Assembly (NCBI GenBank): GCA_021772095.1
Contig: JADYXR010000030.1
Coordinates: forward strand, 62,001 to 126,000
Length of the DNA: 64,000 nt
Source of the DNA: Candidatus Obscuribacter sp.
Lineage (GTDB): Bacteria > Cyanobacteriota > Vampirovibrionia > Obscuribacterales > Obscuribacteraceae
Direction of reading: 5' to 3'
A program made the position numbers and the translations under genes. How positions within the stretch are numbered: position 1 is the first letter of the stretch; the number at the start of each line of letters is the position of its first letter. Below are positions 47,702 to 56,116 of this stretch, in pieces. A model generated the notes under the pieces. That model had not been told where the DNA came from. It saw only the letters and a program-made list of their open reading frames with translations, and made no database searches.

Positions 47702-48835
47702 GTGTCAAAAGGCAAACGACGCCAGAAGAAGCACAGAGAGACGCCGCGGACAGAACCCGGTTCTTCTCCGGGCTCGCTGGTTTTGGATCCTTCGGCACCA
47801 CCGCCGGTGGTCACACTGATCGCATATAGCGACAATACAATCGAAGAAAAAACAATCACCGATCCAGCACAGTTGCCCGGTTATCTGAACAAAACATGGC
47901 CGGTCGTCTGGGTAAACGTTGATGGTTTGGGAAGCATCGAAACCATCAGCGCAATCGGCGAAACATTCAAAATCCATTCGCTTGCACTCGAAGATGTGAT
48001 CACGAGTCATCAACGTTCGAAACTCGAGATGTACGGCGACAATTACTTTTTAATTTCGCACATGATGGAACTCGGCGAAGAAGATCTGATTACCGAACAA
48101 GTCAGCATCTTCATCGGACGTGGTTTCGTAGTAACTTTTCAAGACGGTCCGCTCGATTGTTTCGAGAGGGTGCGCGAACGAATTAGAAAACACTTAGGTA
48201 AAATTAGAACGGTCGGCTCTGACTATCTTGCGTACGCTCTTCTCGATTCAGTGATCGACTGTTATTATCCGGTTCTCGAAACATACGGCGAGCGCCTCGA
48301 AATACTAGAAGACGAGATCATAGAAAAATGCAATCGCGCCACCATCAGGAAAGTTCACAACATCAAGCGAGAACTGCTGGTTATGCGCCGCGCCATCTGG
48401 CCGCTACGTGATGCAATCAGCAATCTCATGCGGGACTCAAGCGATTTATTCACTCCTGATACTATGATTTTCATGCGAGACTGCCACGATCACGCCGTTC
48501 AAATCTGCGATTTCATCGAGACCTTCAGAGAATTAGGTTCTGACCTGATGGATGTTTATCTATCCAGTGCCAGCAATAAACTCGGCGAAAGCATGCGCCT
48601 TCTCACAATTATCACCACAATTTGCGCGCCACCGACTGTAGTGGCAGGCATATACGGAATGAATTTCAACACCGAGCGGTCGCCATTCAATATGCCGGAG
48701 TTAAACTGGTTTTACGGCTACCCGTTCGCGCTCGCGCTGATGACCGTCCTGGTGATCTGGGTCGTGGTTCTTCTGCGCTCGCAAGGATGGCTCGGTAATA
48801 ATTCACATGCCCATACCGGCAGACCAGGTAACTGA
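47702..48835 (+). CDS. corA: CorA-family magnesium/cobalt transporter
   Basis: A 377-residue protein with a large N-terminal cytoplasmic domain, a long stalk helix (about 230-310) and two C-terminal membrane helices. The first membrane helix ends in YGMNF, the CorA selectivity signature. It forms pentameric Mg2+ channels in the family. The start is GTG 47702 with AAGGGGAA at good spacing, 14 bases after the kinase-TPR stop, so it is the likely last gene of the etf cluster. Confidence 0.95.
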   Translation: MSKGKRRQKKHRETPRTEPGSSPGSLVLDPSAPPPVVTLIAYSDNTIEEKTITDPAQLPGYLNKTWPVVWVNVDGLGSIETISAIGETFKIHSLALEDVITSHQRSKLEMYGDNYFLISHMMELGEEDLITEQVSIFIGRGFVVTFQDGPLDCFERVRERIRKHLGKIRTVGSDYLAYALLDSVIDCYYPVLETYGERLEILEDEIIEKCNRATIRKVHNIKRELLVMRRAIWPLRDAISNLMRDSSDLFTPDTMIFMRDCHDHAVQICDFIETFRELGSDLMDVYLSSASNKLGESMRLLTIITTICAPPTVVAGIYGMNFNTERSPFNMPELNWFYGYPFALALMTVLVIWVVVLLRSQGWLGNNSHAHTGRPGN

Positions 48836-48862
48836 CTGTTTCTTACGCAAGAAAACAGTTAA
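48836..48862 (+). terminator. Imperfect hairpin after corA
   Basis: CTGTTTCTT and AAGAAAACAG pair with one bulged A around ACGC, directly after the corA stop. There is no long T run, so termination here is only a suggestion. Confidence 0.35.
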
Positions 48863-49478
48863 ACTTGAGCGGCAGCTTCACTCAACTTCTTTTCGGTATT
48901 CCAATTGATTCGCGGAATAGCCGCCATATCTAGAAGAGCGTTATTGGTAGTCAACTTCTTGGTCGTTGCGCAGACGCTGGAGCCGAGTCAAGCGGCTTCA
49001 GCTGCCGAACAGGTGAATCGGTCCGATCCACAGCCGACAAGGCGAATCACGTGCTGATGACTCAAACATCATCAGTCTCTAAAATTTAGATTCCATCAGT
49101 TCGATAGATTCCATCAGTTGCGATCGGATCGGAGCAATTTGATTGACGCATTTTCGCCGACTCAATCGAATCGACGCAATTCGATCTACAAATTGCCCCG
49201 CCTCGTGATTTCAAAATGCCACTGGACACGCAAAATGCCCGAAACGCTTGGGAGACAATACGATGCTCCCCTGAACCAATTTTCCCCTTCGGTTGTTACA
49301 ACAAGGCGTTGATATTCCAAAAGGAACAACAATTTCGCCCAAAACTATTGCAGCCCAACGGCTTTGGACTGTTGATGCAACGATCCACCAATTCACGTTT
49401 TGTTGATTCGACCTAAGGCCTTTCGAGTGATCGCCCGAGGTGTTCCGAAGTGATCCGAAGTGTTCCGAAGCGAGACAA
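48863..49478. other. Repeat-bearing intergenic region
   Basis: More than 600 bases with no convincing gene. It holds a 15-bp direct repeat TAGATTCCATCAGTT (49087-49101 and 49105-49119), degenerate GCAATTCGAT-like words, and three tandem 10-mers TG(T/A)TCCGAAG at 49441-49470. A minus-strand open stretch near 48859-48987 has protein-like composition (see findings). Confidence 0.6.
49441..49470. repeat. Three tandem 10-bp repeats TG(T/A)TCCGAAG
   Basis: TGTTCCGAAG, TGATCCGAAG and TGTTCCGAAG run head to tail, just beyond the stop of the minus-strand exported protein. More decayed copies appear to the left. Confidence 0.9.
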
Positions 49479-50111
49479 TCACTCCTGAGATTTTTTCTTT
49501 TTCTTGGAAGGCTTTTCAGAAACTTGTTGTTCAGGAGCTGTTGTTTCTGGCTGAGCGCTTAATGCGTTCGCTTTTTGGAAATCGATGATGAATTGGTTGA
49601 GCAAGTGAATTGCGGTTTCTTTGACGTTGTGGCGTCCGCAGACAGCTTGGTCGGTGTAGGTGATGGCGCGAACACCGGTTTTAGGGTCGCGATCTAACGT
49701 CGCCCATTGAACCAGGAATATTTCGACGAGTGCCGAATTACTTCCGGTGCGCAAACATTTCATCTGCAGAACACCATCGATCGGCTTCGTGATCCCTGGT
49801 TCCAGTTCTTCATACTTTTTGATTTTAATCGACAACTGACCAAGCCGATTTTCCATCGCTTTGTTCAGTTCACTTCCTTCAGGATAAGTGCCGGCTATGC
49901 CGTAAGCCAAGCCTCTGATGCCTTTGAGCGATGGCAACATCAGGTCGCTGCGCATAGTTTGTCTGTGCGCTCTCATTTCTTCGATTGAAAGCGGTTTAGT
50001 AGATTCCTTGTCTTTATCGTCTGATTCCTGAGCAAAAGTTGCTCCGGCAGAAATCAAGAGAGTTGCAAGAGCGATTGAAAGAGCTGGAATTCCGGACCGG
50101 CGCATGACCAT
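49479..50111 (-). CDS. Exported protein of unknown function
   Basis: A 210-residue protein with a clean signal peptide (cleavage near TFAQ) and a Lys-rich tail. The start ATG 50111 follows AGGAGAA at good spacing; the open frame reaches ten codons further. The mature part contains a helical region and two cysteines (MKCLRTG, VCGRHN) that could form a disulfide. No family is recognised. It lies 60 bases after the next exported gene and may be co-transcribed with it. Confidence 0.8.
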   Translation of the reverse strand: MVMRRSGIPALSIALATLLISAGATFAQESDDKDKESTKPLSIEEMRAHRQTMRSDLMLPSLKGIRGLAYGIAGTYPEGSELNKAMENRLGQLSIKIKKYEELEPGITKPIDGVLQMKCLRTGSNSALVEIFLVQWATLDRDPKTGVRAITYTDQAVCGRHNVKETAIHLLNQFIIDFQKANALSAQPETTAPEQQVSEKPSKKKKKSQE

Positions 50112-50171
50112 AAAATATTCTCCTGAATCGAATTTGTGCATAGGATAGCAAATCTGCGAGAGTTTTTTCGC

Positions 50172-51596
50172 TTAGTGGTTGAGCATGTTCAAGCTATTCA
50201 TTAGTTGACCGAAGCCTTCCATGTTGGAACCACCGCCGCTGGTTGAGTTGTTGAGATACTGGCGAACGGCTGGATTGTTGGCGTAGTTGCTGCCGCTCGA
50301 CGACTGACCGCCGCTGCCCGCCATGCCGTTGAGGATGCTGGAGAGACCGGACATGCCGCCGGCACCTCCGGCGCCGCCTTCCATGCCCTGCATCATCTGG
50401 GTCAAGTTGCCCATGCCGGTAGGCACCGGGCTGGTGTTCATAACTTGTCCGCGAACGACGTTGCCATACATGATCAGCTTGCGAAGAAATTTGCCGGAGG
50501 AGTCATAGTCGACAGAAGCAGCCAGAACATAAAGTTGGCTGGATGATTGGCGGGTGAATCTCAAAACGCTTTCAGTGTAACCGGATTCGGACTTGCCGTT
50601 TCCGGATTGAACGGAATTATTCTTGGTGATAATTTGCTCTTCGACAACAGTCGGTGCCAATTGTCGGATGTCATTTTTGACGACTCGCTGATCGATTTGA
50701 TTTCCGGAGACTCCCACTTCCATGCTGCCGTTGGTGGATACCGTGCCGAAGTGAAGAATCACGGGCACCTTCATGTTCGCCATCATCTGCGATACCATGC
50801 CGCCCATGCCTTGCATCTGTCCACCACCCTGCATCATTTTTTGATAAGAGTAAGACTGGCTGGCCGGTATCATAATGCGAACTTGCGCTGGTTCCAGATC
50901 GATATTGCCGGATTCATGCTGGAAAACAAAGTTGACATCGCCCGCGGTGCCAGGAGAAAGAATGTCTCTAAGTTTCTTCGACTCAGCAGCATCGACCTCG
51001 TATGAAAGCGGCGAAACGCTATAGCGCCAAACCTTGATGGTACCGCCCCAGGTGCCGGAAAAATCCATTGGAAAAGATGTGGCGACCGATCCGCTGAATC
51101 TCGATTCGCTGGCTGCCGCTCGCAAAGGCGCGCGCCTGACGGTGTCTAGCTGGGCTTTCTCCATTTTTAAAACAGGCATTTCGACGTTTGCTTCGCCGGC
51201 GATTTGATCGATTCGACCAAACAATTTCATGGTTTCGGCTTTACCCGTCAAAGTTACTTCTGGAGCGCGTTTTGCTGCTGTAGCTTTGTGTTGCGCGGGA
51301 GCGTTCGAATGAACGGCTCCAGCTGGTGTATTTTTATGCGTCGGCGCGCCGATTGCACCGGGAGCTGCCACTGCCGATTCAGGTTGCAGTCGAACCTCGG
51401 ACGCGGACTGACCAGCCTCAGATGGAGCGGCTTTGGTACTCGAGTTAATCGTTCCGGTATCTTTTGGTTTTGTCTGACCAGGAGTATCCTCAGACGGCCA
51501 GCTCATATCTTCAGCCATCGCCAGTGGTTGCGACATCAACGACATCAACGCGGTGAGAGCGACGAGAGATCGATGATTGTTTCTTCGGATGCGCAT
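50172..51596 (-). CDS. Exported Gly/Met-rich protein of unknown function
   Basis: A 474-residue protein with signal peptide (cleavage near AMAE). The start ATG 51596 is set by AAGAAGGA upstream. A Pro/Thr/Ala-rich linker runs to about residue 110. A central beta-rich domain holds a FSGTWGGTIKVWRYSV strand, which recalls lipocalin-like or stress-type beta folds. The last 100 residues are Gly/Met/Ser/Asn-rich and disordered. Function unknown. Confidence 0.8.
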   Translation of the reverse strand: MRIRRNNHRSLVALTALMSLMSQPLAMAEDMSWPSEDTPGQTKPKDTGTINSSTKAAPSEAGQSASEVRLQPESAVAAPGAIGAPTHKNTPAGAVHSNAPAQHKATAAKRAPEVTLTGKAETMKLFGRIDQIAGEANVEMPVLKMEKAQLDTVRRAPLRAAASESRFSGSVATSFPMDFSGTWGGTIKVWRYSVSPLSYEVDAAESKKLRDILSPGTAGDVNFVFQHESGNIDLEPAQVRIMIPASQSYSYQKMMQGGGQMQGMGGMVSQMMANMKVPVILHFGTVSTNGSMEVGVSGNQIDQRVVKNDIRQLAPTVVEEQIITKNNSVQSGNGKSESGYTESVLRFTRQSSSQLYVLAASVDYDSSGKFLRKLIMYGNVVRGQVMNTSPVPTGMGNLTQMMQGMEGGAGGAGGMSGLSSILNGMAGSGGQSSSGSNYANNPAVRQYLNNSTSGGGSNMEGFGQLMNSLNMLNH

Positions 51597-51694
51597 AAAA
51601 ATCCTTCTTAAAAACACGGACGGCATATTTGCCCCCGCGGTTCAATTTTCCAAGTTTTGACTCTTACTAAACGAATATATGTATAGAGTTAAGG

Positions 51695-52636
51695 TCACTG
51701 GAGATTACTGACCAGAACAGGCGCCTCAGCGCGTCGAAGTCGAATGAAGAAGACAGAGCCTGTGCCTGGCTTCGATTCTAAACCTATCGTGCCGCCGTGC
51801 GCATCAATTATTGTTTTACAGATAGCCAATCCTAAACCTGTGCCGGATTGTCTGATTGACTGTGTTTCCGCGTTGTCTAAAACGCCAGCCTCAGCTTGAG
51901 TAAAGGGCTCAAAAATTGTTTTTTGATCGTTGAGCGAAATTCCGCATCCAGTATCAGTCACACGAATCTCAATCGCAATCGGACTCAAGTCACGAAATTC
52001 AATGTTAACCGTCGCACCATCCGGCGAGAATTTGATGGCGTTTGAAAGAAGATTGATAAACACCTGTTCTAACTTTTCCTGGTCTGCTAAAACGTAGCGA
52101 TTCGTCTCGGCGACCTCAATAACGACGTTTTTGTAGTCAGAGAAACCAGACACGCCTTCACATGCGCTTCTGGTTACCTCCTGCAATGAAACTGGATGCA
52201 ACGGTAAAAAGATCGTTCCCGACGATAGCTTTTCTAAATCCAGTAAGTCCTTGGCGAGGCGCGTGAGACGCTCGATTGCGGCTTCCGATTGCTTCACTCG
52301 CTGTTCGCCGTTTGGCGTCAGTTTGCCGTACACACCTTCGGAAAGTGAATTTAAAGTTGCCAACACTGTGTTGAGCGGTGTGCGCAGATCATGGCTAACC
52401 ATGCCGAGAAATTGGTGTTCACGCTGCCGACTTTTTGTTATTGAATTGGTCATGTCTCGAAAAACTTTGTCGAGATGATTGATTTCATCATCGCCGTGTG
52501 GTGGCGGCAAAAGTTCTTTGCCATCCGTGAAACGCTCACTGTTAGCGACAATCGTCGATGCGATCCATCCGATTATGAATTCACTTCACTAGTGACGCTG
52601 TTCGAACGTCAAACGACGCGTGGTCACACTCAGCAT
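51695..52636 (-). pseudogene. Histidine kinase with sensor and membrane part deleted
   Basis: The C-terminal part is intact: a HAMP end (GDDEINHLDKVF), HisKA with phospho-His in VSHDLRTPLN, and HATPase with N (LLSNAIKFSP), G1 (DTGCGIS) and G2 (GTGLGLA) boxes. Upstream the same frame continues through FIIGWIASTIVANSERF (end of a membrane helix plus HAMP), then meets TGA and TAG. Beyond these, still in frame, is a normal kinase N terminus from ATG 52636 (MLSVTTRRLTFEQR). The first membrane helix and the sensor domain between are gone. A shortened 271-residue cytosolic kinase could still be made from ATG 52510. Confidence 0.85.
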
Positions 52637-52677
52637 ATTAGCAGCGAGTAGATCGTTGGGACTGAGCCAAAGTAGGA

Positions 52678-52840
52678 TTATGGCTCCAGTTTATACCCGA
52701 CACCATGGACGGTGACAATCAGTGGATTGACTGCATCATGCCCGAGTTTAGTTCTAAGTCTTGTTATATATGATCGAATCGTGTCAGGTGATGGCTTCGG
52801 CGAAGTCTGTCTGATCTTCGACAACGAGTAACTTTGTCAC
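52678..52840 (-). pseudogene. Collapsed OmpR-type response regulator
   Basis: From GTG 52840 the sequence encodes a receiver start (VTKLLVVEDQTDFAEAI) and then stops. Shifted by one frame it continues as the end of a winged-helix DNA-binding domain (SPDTIRSYITRLRTKLG ... VTVHGVGYKLEP) to the stop at 52678. Some 170 residues between, with the phospho-acceptor Asp, are missing. It lies 41 bases before the matching broken kinase, the normal regulator-kinase order. Confidence 0.85.
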
Positions 52841-53120
52841 GTTCTGAACCATTCCAACAGTTAACGAACCGTACGTGAAAACGCCATCGCGTCCGACGTA
52901 AAACTATACTAGCCTAACCGATTGCTGCTAGTCCACTCGGAAAACAGACATGAACGCAACGCACTTCTTTCGCGAGCTGGCAACGACCTTCTGGGCTGAT
53001 CGTGTTGTATGGTGCCGGCTTTCGCCAGAAAAAAGTTGGGGACAAATGCAGAGGACGTTATAATGACGTTCTAATGACGTTCTAATTTCAGTAGTGCCGT
53101 TCCAATTCAGTAAAGCCTCT
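52841..53120. other. Intergenic region with short tandem repeats
   Basis: A 280-base gap between the dead regulator and the S9 peptidase. It holds TAATGACGTTC twice in tandem (53061-53082) with decayed neighbours and AATTCAGTA words to 53130. A 37-codon plus-strand frame at 52950-53063 is open but has no other support. Confidence 0.5.
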
Positions 53121-55046
53121 CTAATTCAGTAAGAACTTTTCCATGAATTCAATGGTCGTGTAGAACAGATAATCTCTGTTCTTTTTCTTACGAAATCCAT
53201 GACCCTCATCGTTTGCCATTAAGAACCAGACTGGCGTTCCACTCTTCTTCAGCGCTTCGACCATTTGTTCTGCTTCGCTGGCCGGAACGCGAGGGTCGTT
53301 TTTACCCTGCACTATATACAGTGGCTTCTTGATTTTATCTGCACTGTTGAGCGGAGCAGTTCGCTCAAGAAATTTTCTCATCTCGGGATCGCGCTCATCG
53401 CCGTATTCGACACGGCGCAAGTCTCTTCGGTACGCTTCGGTGTGTTCTAAGAACGTCACGATGCTTGAAAATCCTACGTTGTCCAACGCGCAACGAATTT
53501 TGTCACTATAGAGAACGGATGTCGCAAGCGTCATGTGACCACCGTAACTGCCGCCGGAAACCATAATGCGCTCGCCATCCAGGTCGGGCTGCTGTTTGAT
53601 CCAGTCGAGCAATGCGCCTATATCTTTGTAGGTATCTTCTCGTTTAAATCCATTGTCGAGAAGACTGTATGTTTTTCCGTAACCGGTCGAACCTCTGACG
53701 TTTGGACAAATCATAACTATGCCGAGATCGCTAATCCAAAAGTTCTGTCGATCGAGAAACCACGGGCGAAACTGCGATTCAGGACCACCATGGATGCTGA
53801 CGATGACTGGTCGCTTGCCGGGAAATTTTTCTTTCGATGGTTTGTACATGAACGCGGAGATTTCGCGATTGTCGAACGATTTCCATTTGACGATTTGCGG
53901 TTCTGCAAAGTCAGAAGTGCTCACAAAGCCGGTCTCGCTGAAGGTCCAGCGATCCACATTGCCACTAGTGGTATCGAGTGAATAAACGTCCGATGGTGCG
54001 CGTGCGGTTTCCAGATCGAAACCTAAATCGCGATTGTTCTTATGCCAATGCAAACCACCCAATTGTCCGGCTGGCAATTTCGGAACCTTCAACTCCTTAC
54101 CGGATGCGGCATCCAGCAAGTGGAGCACACCGAAACCTTCTTCGTTCATCGAGACGGCAATTTTTGTTCCATCATCCGAAAGTTCAAATTCATCAACATC
54201 CCATTTGATGTCACTGGTCAAATACGTGTACTTCTTCGACTCCAGGTCGATGTACGCGAGTCGCACGAACTCTGAGTCTTTATCAGTACTTACGTAAACT
54301 CCTTTGCCATCCTTACTGAATTTCGCGCGATTGAATGCGATTTTAGTTTTTTCATTTCGATCGGTGAGCGCTGTCTTTTTTCCGGTTTCAACATCGACCA
54401 ACCAGAGATAAGCTTCGTTGACCGAGAGCTGCTCCTGGAGGAGGATTTGTTTATCATTCGGAGACCAGTCTTGAGGATCCCAGCCACCACCTTCCAGTTG
54501 TGTCAACAGACGATTCGACTTTGCATCTTGTGGATTCATAATCCAAAGATCCACATCGGCACCATTGCGACGAGTAGATCCGTATGCGTAATTATTTCCC
54601 TTGCTCGACCAAACTCCGCCTGTATTGCGGGACTTACCATCGGTTAGAAGCGTGACCTCTTTCGTTTCAACATTGAACGAATACTTTTGAAAAAATTCGT
54701 CGCCACCTTTGTCTTTATCAAAAACAAAAATCTTTCCATCAGTCGGTTGATACGAGCCACCAGCAGCGGTGTCTTTGTAAAACGTCATTTGTCGACGAGC
54801 GGCACCAGGCGTGACGACACTGTGCACTTGGACGGTGTCTGCAAATCTTGTCGAGATGAGCATCTCGCGTTTCGTCGGGTGCCAACTGCCCAGATGCGCT
54901 GAGCGAAACTCAGTGTACTTCTCGACCTTGTCGACTAAACTCAATGGAGGCGGCGGCACATCCTTGACGACTAGATTGTCTGCGGGTGGTAAAACGGCTT
55001 GTGTAGTTGCAACTGCTGTTGCCAGCACCAAGATAAGCTTAAGCAT
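53121..55046 (-). CDS. Exported S9 prolyl oligopeptidase-family peptidase
   Basis: A 641-residue protein with a signal peptide, an N-terminal beta-propeller (about 50-370) with repeated TDGK/DGT blade turns, and a C-terminal alpha/beta hydrolase. The triad is visible: Ser in SGGSYGG, Asp in GKNDPRVP, His in NDEGHGF. It would cleave short peptides in the periplasm or outside, in the acylaminoacyl/dipeptidyl peptidase style. ATG 55046 is preferred, with GGAG six bases upstream; the frame also has a TTG four codons earlier. Confidence 0.94.
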   Translation of the reverse strand: MLKLILVLATAVATTQAVLPPADNLVVKDVPPPPLSLVDKVEKYTEFRSAHLGSWHPTKREMLISTRFADTVQVHSVVTPGAARRQMTFYKDTAAGGSYQPTDGKIFVFDKDKGGDEFFQKYSFNVETKEVTLLTDGKSRNTGGVWSSKGNNYAYGSTRRNGADVDLWIMNPQDAKSNRLLTQLEGGGWDPQDWSPNDKQILLQEQLSVNEAYLWLVDVETGKKTALTDRNEKTKIAFNRAKFSKDGKGVYVSTDKDSEFVRLAYIDLESKKYTYLTSDIKWDVDEFELSDDGTKIAVSMNEEGFGVLHLLDAASGKELKVPKLPAGQLGGLHWHKNNRDLGFDLETARAPSDVYSLDTTSGNVDRWTFSETGFVSTSDFAEPQIVKWKSFDNREISAFMYKPSKEKFPGKRPVIVSIHGGPESQFRPWFLDRQNFWISDLGIVMICPNVRGSTGYGKTYSLLDNGFKREDTYKDIGALLDWIKQQPDLDGERIMVSGGSYGGHMTLATSVLYSDKIRCALDNVGFSSIVTFLEHTEAYRRDLRRVEYGDERDPEMRKFLERTAPLNSADKIKKPLYIVQGKNDPRVPASEAEQMVEALKKSGTPVWFLMANDEGHGFRKKKNRDYLFYTTIEFMEKFLLN

Positions 55047-55096
55047 CGCCGACTCCAATCTGGGAAGGCAAACATATTAGCAGGACGGCGCAGAAA

Positions 55097-55693
55097 TCAG
55101 TTCGCTATCCCGCGCAGAATCACTTGGACCCACTGCTCGACTTTATCGACGAGTGGTCGTTTCTCCTCCAGAAGAATCCAGGTCACCTGCGCGTGGTGCG
55201 AGGCACCTGCGATCATCGCGCCTAGTTCTCGCGAATCCCAGGTTTTATCAATGTCTCCATTCTCCTGGGCGGCTTTGACAATTTTGGTAATGATGTTGGG
55301 AAGCGACACCTGGTCGTCTTGATGCGGGCTATCGAGCTCCTCGCGCATCTGCCCGAACATCGCCAGAAAGAAATGCCGCGACAATTCCTTATATGATTCC
55401 GTGTCGCGCGCAAGCGTTCGCAGGGCGTCAACCATGACCGCGAGTGGCGGTTCTTGCTTTTCGAGCTTTTGGTCGACGGTTTCGCTGAGTCGCTTGAGAT
55501 AGCCGATCGACAAGCCGAGCAAAACATCGTCCTTCGACTTGAAGTGATAATAAAGCGTCCCTTTGGCTACATTGGCTGCTTCGGCGATGTCATCCACCGA
55601 GGTGGATTCATAACCTTTTTTTATAAAAAGTAGCCCCGCAGCGGCTAAGATGTCCTGCCTGGTTACTTCTCGCTTCTCTTCCCTACGCCCCAT
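55097..55693 (-). CDS. TetR/AcrR-family transcriptional regulator
   Basis: A 198-residue regulator. The N-terminal helix-turn-helix is typical (AGLLFIKKGYESTSVDDIAEAANVAKGTLYYHFKSKDDVL), and the C-terminal helical domain would bind an unknown ligand. ATG 55693 follows AGAGG at good spacing; the frame is open eight codons more. It is divergent from a small membrane protein gene, with a perfect palindrome between, and lies 50 bases before the S9 peptidase on the same strand. It probably represses itself and one or both neighbours. Confidence 0.94.
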   Translation of the reverse strand: MGRREEKREVTRQDILAAAGLLFIKKGYESTSVDDIAEAANVAKGTLYYHFKSKDDVLLGLSIGYLKRLSETVDQKLEKQEPPLAVMVDALRTLARDTESYKELSRHFFLAMFGQMREELDSPHQDDQVSLPNIITKIVKAAQENGDIDKTWDSRELGAMIAGASHHAQVTWILLEEKRPLVDKVEQWVQVILRGIAN

Positions 55694-55737
55694 TACAAGC
55701 CTCTGGTTCCTTGACAAAACTGACCGGTGTATGATTT

Positions 55738-55749
55738 TATACTAGTATA
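55738..55749. promoter_or_regulatory. Palindrome, candidate TetR operator
   Basis: TATACTAGTATA is a perfect 12-bp palindrome in the gap between tetR and the divergent small gene. It lies inside a wider TGACCG...CGGTCA pair (55721-55726 and 55763-55768). It also overlaps possible -10 sequences. Confidence 0.5.
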
Positions 55750-55840
55750 CAAGTTTAGACTACGGTCAGCTTTCTAAGGGTTTAGACAGTCTGATTTTGC
55801 CACAAACACCAGGAACTTTTAGTAGATAGGGTGGTTCACT

Positions 55841-56107
55841 ATGAAACTCAATCGGGGAACCCGATCACCTCAGGCTGACGACCGCGGGTCGCAATGCAAA
55901 GTCGCTACAGCCGCCCTGGCAAATGGCGGCAAGCCGGTCCTTTATATGCTGCTCAGCACCATCTTATTAATGATGTTGTGCATGATGTTCTCGCAAAGCT
56001 TCGGCCCAGGAGCCTGGTCAAAACCTCAACAGAAATACAAAATCCATCAACTGTCCCACGCTGACAAAACATTGAAACTGAAAGCAGCGCATGTGATGAG
56101 AATCTGA
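55841..56107 (+). CDS. Small single-pass membrane protein
   Basis: An 88-residue protein with a polar N terminus, one Leu/Met-rich membrane helix (about 33-50) and a basic C-terminal tail. AGGGTGG lies eight bases before the ATG. It is divergent from the TetR regulator and is a likely regulatory target. No family is recognised. Confidence 0.65.
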   Translation: MKLNRGTRSPQADDRGSQCKVATAALANGGKPVLYMLLSTILLMMLCMMFSQSFGPGAWSKPQQKYKIHQLSHADKTLKLKAAHVMRI

Positions 56108-56116
56108 GTTGAGTTG

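Noticed and set aside
52950..53063. A 37-codon plus-strand frame beside the S9 peptidase
   Set aside because: No ribosome site, and it ends inside the tandem repeats; length alone does not support a gene.
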